Shown here: positions 28,809-38,096 of the stretch, piece by piece
How positions within the stretch are numbered: the first letter of the stretch is position 1
How the letters are laid out: each line of letters begins with the position of its first letter
NCBI GenBank assembly: GCA_002869535.1
Contig: PKUK01000008.1
Span: 364,541 to 428,540, forward strand
DNA length: 64,000 nucleotides
Reading direction: 5' to 3'
Source of the DNA: Arcobacter sp.
GTDB lineage: Bacteria > Campylobacterota > Campylobacteria > Campylobacterales > Arcobacteraceae
The notes under the pieces: model-generated
What the model was told of the DNA's origin: nothing
The model's input: the letters and a program-made list of their open reading frames with translations, nothing else
The model's database searches: none
Translations under genes and position numbers: made by a program

Positions 28809-29369
28809 ATGACACCAATTGACTACATCAAAGAAAATAATTTAGAATGGCAACCATCTTTTAGTGGAAGCATTGCCTCTTCACTACATGGTTATAGAGG
28901 AGCTTTAATTATTGAAGAGGGTAAAAGATTATCTGAAACAAGAGTTATGCCTCCAAAATCTCAAGCTAGACAAGTTATTATGGTAAGTGAAAATGAAAAA
29001 ATCAAATTCTTTTCATGTGAGCTTGAAACATTTGGATATTTTAAAGATTTTTTTGCAAAATATGGAGAATTTTTTGATAAAGATTCTATTAATTTACTTT
29101 ACGTTATCGACTTAGATGCAGATGGTACTTTTGAATATGAAGGTATTAAGTTTTCTGCTTTTGTTTTAGATGAGAGTTCTGTATGGAATGAAGTTTTAGA
29201 TTTCGCCTCTTTAGAAAAAAGTGATCTTAAAAAACTATCAAGTGAAGAGAAAATAGAAAAAGTTTATGATGAAGTAATCTCAACTCCACAAGAAGAGATA
29301 AGTAAGTCATATGATGAGATGGTAGCACTTATGGGAAATACTAAAAAAGCACTAATGGGAGCTGTTTAG
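28809..29369 (+). CDS. Hypothetical protein, 186 aa
   Basis: A soluble acidic protein with no signal peptide or membrane segment. Recognisable stretches are WQPSFSGSIASSLHGYRGAL and LLYVIDLDADGTFEYEGIKF, neither diagnostic. AAAAAAGGA precedes the ATG. It follows the cyclase gene by 26 bases and may be co-transcribed. It ends two bases before the stop of the convergent selO. No function is assigned. Confidence 0.65.
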   Translation: MTPIDYIKENNLEWQPSFSGSIASSLHGYRGALIIEEGKRLSETRVMPPKSQARQVIMVSENEKIKFFSCELETFGYFKDFFAKYGEFFDKDSINLLYVIDLDADGTFEYEGIKFSAFVLDESSVWNEVLDFASLEKSDLKKLSSEEKIEKVYDEVISTPQEEISKSYDEMVALMGNTKKALMGAV

Positions 29370-29371
29370 TC

Positions 29372-30829
29372 CTAGGATGAACAACTAAGTTTTACATTTG
29401 AAAATTCAAGTGGTGTAGCTTTTGAGTATCTTTCATACTATTTGTGCTCACCATATGGATTTTGTGTAATATTTAATAAGTCATTTACTAAAGTAAAATC
29501 ACCCTCTTCTGCCTTGTCAATTGCTTCTTGAAGCATATAGTTTTTAATCACATATTTTGGATTTATTTTTTTCATACTATTTTGAACTTCAGTAAAATCA
29601 CTATTTTCTTCTTCTCTAGCTTTTATATAATCTTCTAACCATTTATCTAAAGCTTGTCTATAGATTGAGATATCAATCACTTTTCTAATCTCATCACTAT
29701 TTTTACACTTTGTTAATTCATAAAAAAATTGATTATAATCAGTTTTAGAAGCTTGTAATGCCTTTAATAAAGATATTATCAAGTCAGCATAAGAATCACT
29801 ACTTTTACTAATATCAAGTCCTAATCTTTTTGTCATAAGAGTCAAGTATTCTTTTTCTTGAACATGAAAATATGTTTTCAAATACTCATGAAGTTTCTTT
29901 ACCTCGCAAATCTCTTTTAAAGATTTTGCTAAAACTTCTAAATTCCATCTTGCAACATAAGGTTGATTGTTATAAGAGTATCGGCCTTCGCTATCTGTGT
30001 GATTACATATTTGGTTTATATTAAAATAATCCATAAAAGCAAAAGGGCCATAATCTATACTCAATCCTGCCATAGAGAAATTATCTGTATTCATAACCCC
30101 ATGCATGAAACCATATGCTTGCCATTTTGCCATTAAAACTGCTGTTTTATCAACCATCTAATAATACATTTTTTCATACTTATCTTTATCATTTATTAGA
30201 TGTGGATATGAGTTTTTAATTACATAATTTGCCAATTGAGTTAAATTTGCCTTTGCATCTTTTCCCCTTGCAAAATACTCAAATGTTCCAATTCTAACCC
30301 AAGATGGCGACATTCTTAAAACTATAGCACCTGTTTCTTTTACACCATAATATCTAGAAACAGGATGAGTTGAGCCAATAAGAGCTAAAACTCTTGTTGT
30401 AGGTATATCCAAGGCATGCATTGCTTCTGAAATAATATACTCCCTAACTGAAGACCTTAAAACTGCTCTTCCATCACCTTGTCTTGAATAACGAGTAAGT
30501 CCAGCACCTTTTGTTTGAAGATGCCATGAGCCAATTTTCCCTAAATTTATTGCTCTTCCATCACCCAATTGGGGAACAAAATAGCCAAATTGATGTCCTG
30601 CATATGCTTTTGCATAAGGGAGTGAGCCTTCTAGCAATTTCTCTCCATTTATAAACTTAACAAACTCTTCATTTTTTGCTTCATCATAATCTAAACCTAT
30701 CTCATCAAACATTAGTTTATTATAAGATATCAAGTGTGGATTATTTAAGGGAGTTGGATTAATTTTATGATAAAACTTTTCATCAAATTCAAAATAATCA
30801 TTTTCTAATTTTATGTCATTTAATTTCAT
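29372..30829 (-). pseudogene. selO: SelO/YdiU protein AMPylase with two in-frame TAG codons
   Basis: Read through both stops the frame gives 485 aa, the normal SelO length (E. coli 478). The first part (30829-30161) has the pseudokinase nucleotide site GAGLTRYSRQGDGRAVLRSS. TAG at 30158-30160 interrupts between YEKMYY and MVDKTA. The next part carries the catalytic HGVMNTDNFSMAGL and DYGPFAFMD motifs. A second TAG at 29438-29440 cuts after NPYGEHK, and the frame runs on for 21 codons to end in KLSCSS, the characteristic SelO C-terminus, before a third TAG. SelO transfers AMP to redox proteins. There is no frameshift. The three pieces may be a pseudogene, a readthrough gene or the result of substitution errors. 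Confidence 0.88.
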
Positions 30830-30999
30830 CTATATTTCTTTATTATTATTTCCTGCAAATTCTATTCCATTACTTTTAAAGCACTTTAATAATTAAAAAT
30901 TACAATTGCAACTTAAGCTTTAATATCTACTTAATTTAAGTTTCAATTTATATTGCAGGAGGTATGATTATAATATATTGTTATAATGAAGGGGTTCAT

Positions 31000-33054
31000 A
31001 TGAAAATTCAAAGTAAAATTATTGGTGCATTTCTTGTACTAATTACAGTGACATTACTGTCAAGTATTTATGTTTCATACAACATAAATCACATAAAAGA
31101 AAACGTAACAGACTTGACTAAGAGAGATTTTGCAGGAATAAATTTTTTACTAGAAGCAGATAGAGACTCCTACCAATCAAACGTTGCTATTTCTCAAATA
31201 ATAAATTTAAAAGATACACAAGAGAGTGAAAAGTTAATTAAAAGTGGAGTAAATAACAACATTGAACAAGTTGGACAAAGATTTGAAAAATTTAAAAAAC
31301 TCTTAGAAAAACAGCTGTCAAACAACGCTTCAAAGTTTGAAGAATTTAATACTAAATACAATCTAACTAATGAAAATACAAAAAAAATTGTTTCAATGAT
31401 AAGAGCAAATGAGTATGAAAAAGCACAAGAATTTTATTTTACTACTTATTTAAATAACTATGAAGCAATGAGAGGCTTGATTGACTATTTTACGGAAGAA
31501 TCATATAAAGTTGTTAAAGTTCAAGAAAATGAAACAGACTCTTTAATAGAACAATCATTTATATCTTTTATTGTAATCACATTTTTAAGTATAGTGATTG
31601 CAATATTTTTTACAATAATTCTTGGTAAAACTATTAATAAGTCTATTAATAATTTTCATCATGGCTTACTTGGCTTTTTTAAATACCTAAATAGAGAAGA
31701 AAAAGATGTAGAGTTATTAGATACAAGAGCTAAGGATGAAATAGCCTCTATTGCAATAGAAGTAAATAAAAATATTACCAATACTCAAGCTCTAATAGAA
31801 AAAGATGAACTACTAATTGAAGATGTAAAAAGAGTTGTAGAAGCTGTAAAAAGTGGTGACATTAGTAAAAAAATTGACAAAAGTACTCATAATAAAGGTT
31901 TAGAAGAGTTAAAAACTATTTTTAATGAAATGATACAAGTTATCTCTGAAAATATTTCAAATGACATTAATGAAGTTGAAAAAGCTTTAGAAGAGTATCA
32001 AAAATTAAATTTCAAACATAGAATTACTACTGCCACAGGTAATACCGTAACTGGACTAAATACCTTAGCAAATATTATTAATGAAATGCTAGTTGAAAAT
32101 AAATCAAATGGACTTACTCTACAAAAAAGTTCAGAAGAGTTATTATCAAATGTTGATACTTTAAATCGTTCTTCAAATGAGGCTGCTGCAAGTATTGAAG
32201 AAACAGCTGCTGCATTAGAAGAGATTACTTCAAATATAACTAGTAATACTCAAAATGTAATTGCTATGGCAAATAATGCAAATGAATTAAAACACTCTGC
32301 AAATGAAGGGGAAACACTAGCTTCTCAAACAACTGGTGCAATGGATAGTATAAATGAGCAAGTAACTGCAATAAGTGATGCCATATCAGTTATTGATCAA
32401 ATCTCTTTCCAAACAAATATTTTATCACTAAATGCTGCAGTGGAAGCAGCAACAGCTGGAGAAGCAGGTAAAGGCTTTGCAGTAGTTGCACAAGAGGTTA
32501 GAAATCTTGCATCAAGATCTGCAGAAGCTGCAAAAGAGATAAAATCTTTAGTTGAAAATGCTACCTTAAAAGCAAATGATGGAAAAATAATATCTGACAA
32601 AATGATTAAAGGTTATGTTGGATTAAATGAAAATATATCTAAAACTTTAGAATTGATTGGTGGAGTTGAATCAGCAAGTAAAGAACAGCAAATGGGAATT
32701 GAGCAAATTAATAGTGCTGTTAGTTTATTGGATAGACAAACTCAAGAAAATGCGTCTATTGCAAACCAAGCAAAAGATATTGCTGATCAAACACAATATA
32801 TTGCTGATGACATTGTAAGAGATGCAAATGAAAAAGAGTTTGAAGGGAAAGAGAGTGTACAAGCAAAAAATATAAACTTAAACAATACAAATACTAAAAG
32901 CGAACAAACACCACAAAAAGAAGCTCCTAAAAAAGTTATTCAAGAAAAAAAAGAACCAATAAACACTAAAAAAGAAGAGAAAGTTTCAGAAACAAAAAAA
33001 GCACAAGTGATTGTTCCTAATAATGACAGCAGTGATGAATGGGAGAGTTTCTAA
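31000..33054 (+). CDS. Methyl-accepting chemotaxis protein
   Basis: 684 aa. N-terminal membrane helix (about 5-27), a four-helix-type periplasmic domain to about 185, second helix (about 186-208), a HAMP-like and coiled-coil region, and the signalling hairpin tip [19 protein letters not shown] and [19 protein letters not shown]. The protein ends in a long lysine-rich tail and EWESF, a likely CheR/CheB tether of the W-x-x-F type. The start is ATG 31000 with AAGGGG five bases upstream; an earlier in-frame ATG (30964) lacks a motif. The ligand is unknown. Confidence 0.93.
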   Translation: MKIQSKIIGAFLVLITVTLLSSIYVSYNINHIKENVTDLTKRDFAGINFLLEADRDSYQSNVAISQIINLKDTQESEKLIKSGVNNNIEQVGQRFEKFKKLLEKQLSNNASKFEEFNTKYNLTNENTKKIVSMIRANEYEKAQEFYFTTYLNNYEAMRGLIDYFTEESYKVVKVQENETDSLIEQSFISFIVITFLSIVIAIFFTIILGKTINKSINNFHHGLLGFFKYLNREEKDVELLDTRAKDEIASIAIEVNKNITNTQALIEKDELLIEDVKRVVEAVKSGDISKKIDKSTHNKGLEELKTIFNEMIQVISENISNDINEVEKALEEYQKLNFKHRITTATGNTVTGLNTLANIINEMLVENKSNGLTLQKSSEELLSNVDTLNRSSNEAAASIEETAAALEEITSNITSNTQNVIAMANNANELKHSANEGETLASQTTGAMDSINEQVTAISDAISVIDQISFQTNILSLNAAVEAATAGEAGKGFAVVAQEVRNLASRSAEAAKEIKSLVENATLKANDGKIISDKMIKGYVGLNENISKTLELIGGVESASKEQQMGIEQINSAVSLLDRQTQENASIANQAKDIADQTQYIADDIVRDANEKEFEGKESVQAKNINLNNTNTKSEQTPQKEAPKKVIQEKKEPINTKKEEKVSETKKAQVIVPNNDSSDEWESF

Positions 33055-33065
33055 ACTCTCCTTTT
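33042..33065 (+). terminator. Terminator of the chemoreceptor gene
   Basis: GGAGAGTTT (33042-33050) pairs perfectly with AAACTCTCC (33053-33061), followed by TTTT. The stem contains the receptor's stop codon, so terminator and coding sequence overlap. Confidence 0.75.
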
Positions 33066-33070
33066 CTACC

Positions 33071-34411
33071 CTATAATATGTTTATATTAAAAAATAATAA
33101 TAAACCTAAAATAAAAATAAATAGAGGTGAAGCTATCTCTATAAAGTTTCTAATCTTATTGTAATTATCTGATATCCTACTTATTTTTATACTAAAAAAT
33201 GCTGATAAAAATATAACTAATCCCATTCCTATACTAATAAATATAGAAGCTAAAATAACTGCAAAATAAGTTTTTAAAATAAATGCATATAAAAATAATA
33301 TAACAGTGCCAGGACAAGGTACAATACCAGCTGTTAATACAAAAAACACATCTTGTTTTTTTGTATTTTCTTCTTGGTGATTATGATTACAACATGAATA
33401 AGAAGAGTTTTTATTTTTATACTTTTTATATAAAAGGTATAAAGCTAAAAGCATAATAAATATAGCAGATAATTGAGTGATTAATTTTATAGAATCATTA
33501 ACAAAACTATTAAAAAAAGACTCTATTATGAAAATAGATATTAACACTAAAACTAATGCTCCAACAATATGAATAAATGCCGTAAACTGAGAAATAATTA
33601 AAGCTTTTACATAAGAACTTTTTGTAGCCAAAAAATAGGAAAAAGCCAATGATTTTCCATGACCGGGACCTAAGGCATGAACAACTACATATAAAAAAGA
33701 GACAAGTAAAAGTGAGAATAAAGCAATTAAATTACCATTTTTTATCTCTAAAAGATTTTTTTTAATCTCATTATTAAATTTTATTAAAAAGCTTTCATCT
33801 GATTTTGCTATATCGTTTTTTTTTACTTCTTTAGTTTCCTCTTTATTTTCTATGACAAACTCTTTTTTTATTCTAAATGCAACACTATATAAATCAATTA
33901 CATCTTCACTAAACACTTGTTTATCGTAGCTTAAACTATTTTTAGCAATCTCTATTAAAAAGAATTGTTCCTTGTCTTCGATATTAAAATATAGTATATT
34001 ATCTTTTACAATTTTATAATTTAATTTTATTTTGTAGTGAATATGTAAAATTTCATTTTTTATATAGACATCTAAATCTTTTACATTTATAATATTTGAC
34101 TTTACTTTATTTATCTTTTTACCATAAGAAATATGTGCCAAATATTTTTTTGGCTTAACATATGATAGAAAAATGTTTTTTATAGTTAACAGTTCTTTTT
34201 CATCTAACTTATTGTACAAGTTTACATCATATACATTTTTTAATGTTTCAGTAAAAGGTTTTGTTAATACCCATTTTACATCCATACCTTTTATTAAATC
34301 TTTTTCAGTTTTAATATCAAGAATAACACTTGTCTTAGGTGAATATATAGTGCAAAGTGCACACCCAAAAAGGGTTTGCACTATTAAAACTAAACTAATT
34401 AAGACTTTCAT
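33071..34411 (-). CDS. DUF1007 domain fused to a NicO-type metal exporter
   Basis: 446 aa. A signal-like N-terminus and a periplasmic DUF1007-like domain (about 20-200) are followed by a NicO/RcnA-like membrane part (about 225-446). The hallmark HALGPGHGKSLAFSYFLA is present, as is the second half signature TAGIVPCPGTVILFLYAF, and a metal-binding CCNHNHQEE loop lies between. The family moves nickel, cobalt or related metals. It overlaps the ZnuA-like gene by one base and shares its regulation by the Fur-type gene, so zinc or nickel are both possible. Confidence 0.8.
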   Translation of the reverse strand: MKVLISLVLIVQTLFGCALCTIYSPKTSVILDIKTEKDLIKGMDVKWVLTKPFTETLKNVYDVNLYNKLDEKELLTIKNIFLSYVKPKKYLAHISYGKKINKVKSNIINVKDLDVYIKNEILHIHYKIKLNYKIVKDNILYFNIEDKEQFFLIEIAKNSLSYDKQVFSEDVIDLYSVAFRIKKEFVIENKEETKEVKKNDIAKSDESFLIKFNNEIKKNLLEIKNGNLIALFSLLLVSFLYVVVHALGPGHGKSLAFSYFLATKSSYVKALIISQFTAFIHIVGALVLVLISIFIIESFFNSFVNDSIKLITQLSAIFIMLLALYLLYKKYKNKNSSYSCCNHNHQEENTKKQDVFFVLTAGIVPCPGTVILFLYAFILKTYFAVILASIFISIGMGLVIFLSAFFSIKISRISDNYNKIRNFIEIASPLFIFILGLLLFFNINIL

Positions 34412-35262
34412 TATTTATAACTATTTACCAATTCAATTGAGGTATTAAGTAGACTCTCTTTCCATTTATTTGATAAAGGATCTATGAAAATTGTTTTACC
34501 ACCAATCCCATTTGCAATAATTTCAGCAGATTTCTTAGAGAATTGAGGAGCTACAAATACAACTTTAATACCCTCTTCTTTTGCTTCATTTATTAAAGCT
34601 ATGATCTCTTTAGATTTAGGTTCTTTCCCCTCTTTTTCAACAGCTTCTTGCTCTAGTTCATATCTTTTAGCAAAATAGCCCCACGAAGGATGAAATACCA
34701 TAAATCTCTTACCCTTTACCTCTTTTAATATGGTAGATAACTTTAAATGTAAAGCATCTAATTCAAATAAAAAGTTTTTGTAATTATCATAATAAAAGTT
34801 TCTATTTTTTTTATCAATTTGAACAAGTGCATCAAGAATATTTTTTGCCTGAACTTTTACAAGTATTGTATCTAACCAAATGTGAGGGTCTAGAATTTCT
34901 TCATTATGATGATGCACTTCACCTTCATGATGATGTTGAGCAATTGCAATCTTTTTTATACCTTTAGAGCTATCTATTATTTGCATGTTTTTATTTATAT
35001 CTTTAAATTTACCTAGCCAAGCCTCTTCAAAAGGCACACCAATAGAAAAATATATCTCAGAATTAATTAAATCTTTCATTTGTGATGTTTTTGGTTCATA
35101 TGATGCTGGAGAAGCTCCAGGTTGAACCATAACATTTACAAAAACTTTATCCATTGCAATTTTTTCAATAAAATATTTTTGTGGCAATATACTAACAGTA
35201 ACTATTTTTTGTGCATAAAGTGATGATAACAATAACAAACTAATAATAAAAATCTTTCTCAT
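34411..35262 (-). CDS. znuA: ZnuA-like zinc-binding periplasmic protein
   Basis: 283 aa with a signal peptide (residues 1-18). It has the cluster A-I substrate-binding pattern: IVTVSILPQKYFIEKIAMDK, a histidine-rich loop AIAQHHHEGEVHHHNEE, the metal ligands DPHIWLD, FHPSWGYFAKRY and a final FIDPLSNKW. This family delivers zinc or manganese to an ABC importer. No permease or ATPase gene is adjacent; the neighbour is the DUF1007-NicO gene. The start is ATG 35260-35262, with GGAG five bases upstream; an ATG eight codons earlier is not needed. Confidence 0.85.
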   Translation of the reverse strand: MRKIFIISLLLLSSLYAQKIVTVSILPQKYFIEKIAMDKVFVNVMVQPGASPASYEPKTSQMKDLINSEIYFSIGVPFEEAWLGKFKDINKNMQIIDSSKGIKKIAIAQHHHEGEVHHHNEEILDPHIWLDTILVKVQAKNILDALVQIDKKNRNFYYDNYKNFLFELDALHLKLSTILKEVKGKRFMVFHPSWGYFAKRYELEQEAVEKEGKEPKSKEIIALINEAKEEGIKVVFVAPQFSKKSAEIIANGIGGKTIFIDPLSNKWKESLLNTSIELVNSYK

Positions 35263-35281
35263 AATAACTCCAATTTTGATT

Positions 35282-35296
35282 TGCAACTTAGTTGCA
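35282..35296. promoter_or_regulatory. Metal-regulator operator 1 (znuA side)
   Basis: TGCAACT-T-AGTTGCA, a perfect 7-1-7 palindrome 20 bases upstream of the znuA start. An identical copy lies at 35327. Fur-family sites are typically 15-19 bp palindromes of 7-1-7 form. Confidence 0.8.
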
Positions 35297-35326
35297 TTTT
35301 GAAATTCTAGTAACTTTAAGCTTTAA

Positions 35327-35341
35327 TGCAACTTAGTTGCA
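35327..35341. promoter_or_regulatory. Metal-regulator operator 2 (fur side)
   Basis: An exact second copy of TGCAACT-T-AGTTGCA, 24 bases before the fur-family start and about 12 bases before its TATAAT. The two copies lie 45 bp apart, centre to centre. Confidence 0.8.
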
Positions 35342-35353
35342 GGAATCATATGT

Positions 35354-35359
35354 TATAAT
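35354..35359 (+). promoter_or_regulatory. -10 box of the Fur-family gene
   Basis: TATAAT ends five bases before the start codon, so transcription would begin at or next to the ATG. There is no Shine-Dalgarno in between, which suggests a leaderless mRNA. Confidence 0.5.
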
Positions 35360-35364
35360 TTTAT

Positions 35365-35730
35365 ATGGACAATATTATAGAATTAATTGAAGAAAAAAAC
35401 ATAAAGCTAACAAACTCCAGAAAGTCGATACTTGAAGTACTTGCAAACTCTTCAAAACCCTTATGTTATGAAGAGATAAAGATTTCAATAAATATGGATA
35501 AAGCAACATTTTATAGAAATATCACAAAATTTGAAGAAGAAGATGTAATTAATTCATTTGAATCAAATGATAAAAAAAGATATTTTGAAATAAAAAAATC
35601 AAATCACGCACACTTTATATGTACAAGCTGTTCAAAGATTGAATGTATTCATGAGGAACTAAACTTCAAATTAGTCAATCATAAAATTGAAAATATAATT
35701 ATAAAAGGTATTTGTCCAAAATGTTTATAA
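35365..35730 (+). CDS. Fur-family metal regulator, Zur-like
   Basis: 121 aa with the winged helix (LTNSRKSILEVLANSSKPL and MDKATFYRNITKFEEEDVI) and the dimerisation domain with HAHFICTSCSKIECIHEE and a final CPKC. The two CxxC pairs would bind structural zinc. It is divergent from the znuA-like gene, with two identical palindromes between them, so zinc-dependent repression of both is likely; a manganese or iron role cannot be excluded. It is short for the family and probably leaderless. nhaA follows after 13 bases. Confidence 0.88.
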   Translation: MDNIIELIEEKNIKLTNSRKSILEVLANSSKPLCYEEIKISINMDKATFYRNITKFEEEDVINSFESNDKKRYFEIKKSNHAHFICTSCSKIECIHEELNFKLVNHKIENIIIKGICPKCL

Positions 35731-35743
35731 AAAGGAATTTTAA

Positions 35744-37021
35744 ATGATTAATAAATTAATAACCCTAGAGAGATTTGTAAATAAAGAAGCTCTAAGTGGT
35801 ATATTACTTTTTATTGCAACAATAGCAGCTGTTATCGTTGCAAACTCTAGTTTAGGTCAAGCATATTATGACCTGTGGCATCTGCCATTAGGAATTAGTC
35901 TTGGAGTTCATGATATCTCCATGACACTAACATATTGGATTGATGATGGACTTATGGCACTATTTTTTCTAATGGTTGGACTAGAGATAAAAAGAGAGAT
36001 GTTAGTGGGAGAGCTATCATCTGTAAGTAAAGCACTTTTCCCAATAGTTGCAGCAATTGGAGGAATGGTAGTTCCAGCGCTAATTTATGTAGGATTAAAC
36101 ACAGATAATCCTTTAGGATTTGGTATTCCAATGGCAACAGACATTGCTTTTGCATTAGGTATATTAATGCTTCTTGGTAATCGTGTAAATACAGCACTAA
36201 AGTTATTCTTAGTTGCCCTTGCAGTTGTGGATGACTTAGGGGCAGTTTTAGTTGTGGCAACTGTTTATACAAGTGAAATACATAGTGAGTACTTTTTACA
36301 TGCGGGGGTTATCTATGCTTTAATTTGGGCTTTAAATATAAAAGGTGTAACTAAATTATTACCCTACTTAATTCTTGGTATCGCACTTTGGGTTTATATT
36401 CATGCTATTGGGATTCATGCAACAATTGCTGGTGTTTTACTTGCCTTTGCAATTCCAATTAAATCAAAAATTGATGAGCATAATTTTATAAAAGAGACAA
36501 AAGATGATATAAATTATTTTGAAAAACATATAGATCCTGTTCCTGTTTTAAATCATCATCAAATAGACTCCCTAGAAAATATTGCATATAACTATGACAA
36601 AGTACAAAATCCTCTTATAAGACTAGAACACAATTTACATGGTCTATCTGCTTTTTTTATTATGCCACTATTTGCATTTTCAAATGCAGGTGTATTAATA
36701 GACTTTTCAGGAATAAGTGCAAACTTGATGATTGTGTTAGGTGTAGTTTTTGGTCTAATTATTGGTAAACCAATTGGAATATTTGGATTTACATATTTAG
36801 CTACAAAATTAAAACTTATTAAAAAACCAGAAAATATATCTTGGTATGAAGTAATTGCAGTAGGATTTTTAGGTGGTATTGGATTTACTATGTCAATCTT
36901 TATAACTCACCTTGCTTTTCTCGATGAAACAATTATTTCAGCAGTTAAGCTTGGAGTATTTGCAGCTTCATTTATAGCAGCAGTAGCTGGTGTACTATTA
37001 ATCATGCTAAAAAAGAATTAA
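35744..37021 (+). CDS. nhaA: Na+/H+ antiporter NhaA
   Basis: 425 aa with eleven to twelve predicted membrane helices. The paired aspartates of the ion site lie in LFLVALAVVDDLGAVLVV; MATDIAFALGIL (TM4) and the DDGLMALFFLMVGLEIKRE N-terminal block are also typical. It exchanges sodium for protons to protect from salt and alkali. A loop of about 50 residues in the middle (near residues 245-295) is longer than in E. coli NhaA. AAAAAGGA precedes the ATG, 13 bases after the Fur-type gene. Confidence 0.95.
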   Translation: MINKLITLERFVNKEALSGILLFIATIAAVIVANSSLGQAYYDLWHLPLGISLGVHDISMTLTYWIDDGLMALFFLMVGLEIKREMLVGELSSVSKALFPIVAAIGGMVVPALIYVGLNTDNPLGFGIPMATDIAFALGILMLLGNRVNTALKLFLVALAVVDDLGAVLVVATVYTSEIHSEYFLHAGVIYALIWALNIKGVTKLLPYLILGIALWVYIHAIGIHATIAGVLLAFAIPIKSKIDEHNFIKETKDDINYFEKHIDPVPVLNHHQIDSLENIAYNYDKVQNPLIRLEHNLHGLSAFFIMPLFAFSNAGVLIDFSGISANLMIVLGVVFGLIIGKPIGIFGFTYLATKLKLIKKPENISWYEVIAVGFLGGIGFTMSIFITHLAFLDETIISAVKLGVFAASFIAAVAGVLLIMLKKN

Positions 37022-37072
37022 CACTAAATTAACATTTTGATAATAAAATACAGAAAATAAAAAAGGTAACAA

Positions 37073-37600
37073 ATGAAAAAATTTCTTCTTTTAGCACTTC
37101 TAAGTGCATCAACACTGTTTGCTTCAAATATTGAAGTTAAAGATTCTTATATAAGAGCTACACCTCCAGGTTTACCAAACTCAGCTGCCTTTATGACAGT
37201 TAAAAACAATACAGATAAAACTATTGCTGTCCTAAAAGCTACATCAGATGTTTCTAAAGTTGTTGAACTTCATACACATAGTATGAAAGATGGCGTAATG
37301 AAGATGTACCAAGTACCTAAAATAGATGTTCCAGCAAATGGTATAACAGAACTTAAACCAGGTGGGTTTCATGTTATGTTAATTGGTTTACATAAGCCTT
37401 TAAAAGTAGGAGAAGAGGTAACTTATACACTTGAGTTTTCAAATGGAGAGACTATAACTATAACTGCTCCTATTAAAACAGTAATGGGTGGAATGATGAA
37501 TAAAAATATGAAAAAAGGTATGAGTTGTGGTAGTGGGAAATGTGGTTCAGGTATGAAAAAAGACATGAGCTGTGGTTCAGGAAAATGTGGAAGTAATTAA
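37073..37600 (+). CDS. PCuAC-type periplasmic copper chaperone
   Basis: 175 aa with a signal peptide (residues 1-17). The copper site is the H-M pattern of the family: VVELHTHSMKDGVMKMYQV and GGFHVMLIGLHKPL. Unusually, a C-terminal extension carries two copies of MSCGSGKCGS separated by a short Met/Lys linker, a likely extra metal-binding tail. It delivers Cu(I) to cytochrome oxidase. It precedes a membrane protein and Sco1, forming a copper-delivery operon. AAAAGG precedes the ATG. Confidence 0.88.
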   Translation: MKKFLLLALLSASTLFASNIEVKDSYIRATPPGLPNSAAFMTVKNNTDKTIAVLKATSDVSKVVELHTHSMKDGVMKMYQVPKIDVPANGITELKPGGFHVMLIGLHKPLKVGEEVTYTLEFSNGETITITAPIKTVMGGMMNKNMKKGMSCGSGKCGSGMKKDMSCGSGKCGSN

Positions 37601-37604
37601 ATAA

Positions 37605-38096
37605 ATGTCTCAAGAAAAAAAAACTAACAATATAAAAAGTACAATACTACAAGTAGCAGTTGTACTTTTTGTAGTAGTAGGATATTTCTTGATAGATTTT
37701 CCTTCCCTTTACCAATCTTTTAAAGGTGAAGCAAAATTTATCACTCAAGCTTCCACTTGTGATTTGCATAAAAGTTCTTGTAGTATACAAATACAAGATG
37801 GAACTACTTTTGAACTTGATATAAATCCAAAATCAATTCCACTTATGCAATCAATTAAATTTTCAATAAAAAGTGATAAAATAGATTTAAATGAGTTGTA
37901 TCTAAATATCTATACAACAAATATGCTTATGGGAGATTTTAATTTACCAATTAAAAACCTTGGAAATGGAAACTATGAAGCAATAGGTACACTTCCCACT
38001 TGTCCAGTTGGAAATATGAAGTGGAATGCAGATATACGAATAGAAAAATTAGATAAAATCATTGGAGCTAGATTCCAATTTAAAACGGATAAATAA
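37605..38096 (+). CDS. Membrane-anchored hypothetical protein of the copper cluster, 163 aa
   Basis: One N-terminal membrane helix (about residues 12-30) and an extracytoplasmic domain containing three cysteines near STCDLHKSSCSIQI and LPTCPVGNMKWNADIR. It lies between the PCuAC and Sco genes, only 4 bases after the first and overlapping the second by one base, so it is very likely part of copper insertion or oxidase assembly. No known family is recognised. No clear Shine-Dalgarno precedes the ATG, which suggests coupled translation. Confidence 0.65.
   Translation: MSQEKKTNNIKSTILQVAVVLFVVVGYFLIDFPSLYQSFKGEAKFITQASTCDLHKSSCSIQIQDGTTFELDINPKSIPLMQSIKFSIKSDKIDLNELYLNIYTTNMLMGDFNLPIKNLGNGNYEAIGTLPTCPVGNMKWNADIRIEKLDKIIGARFQFKTDK

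Noticed and set aside
30907-30915. TGCAACTTA upstream of the chemoreceptor, a half copy of the Fur-family operator
   Set aside because: Only one arm matches and there is no palindrome, so chance in AT-rich DNA is likely.
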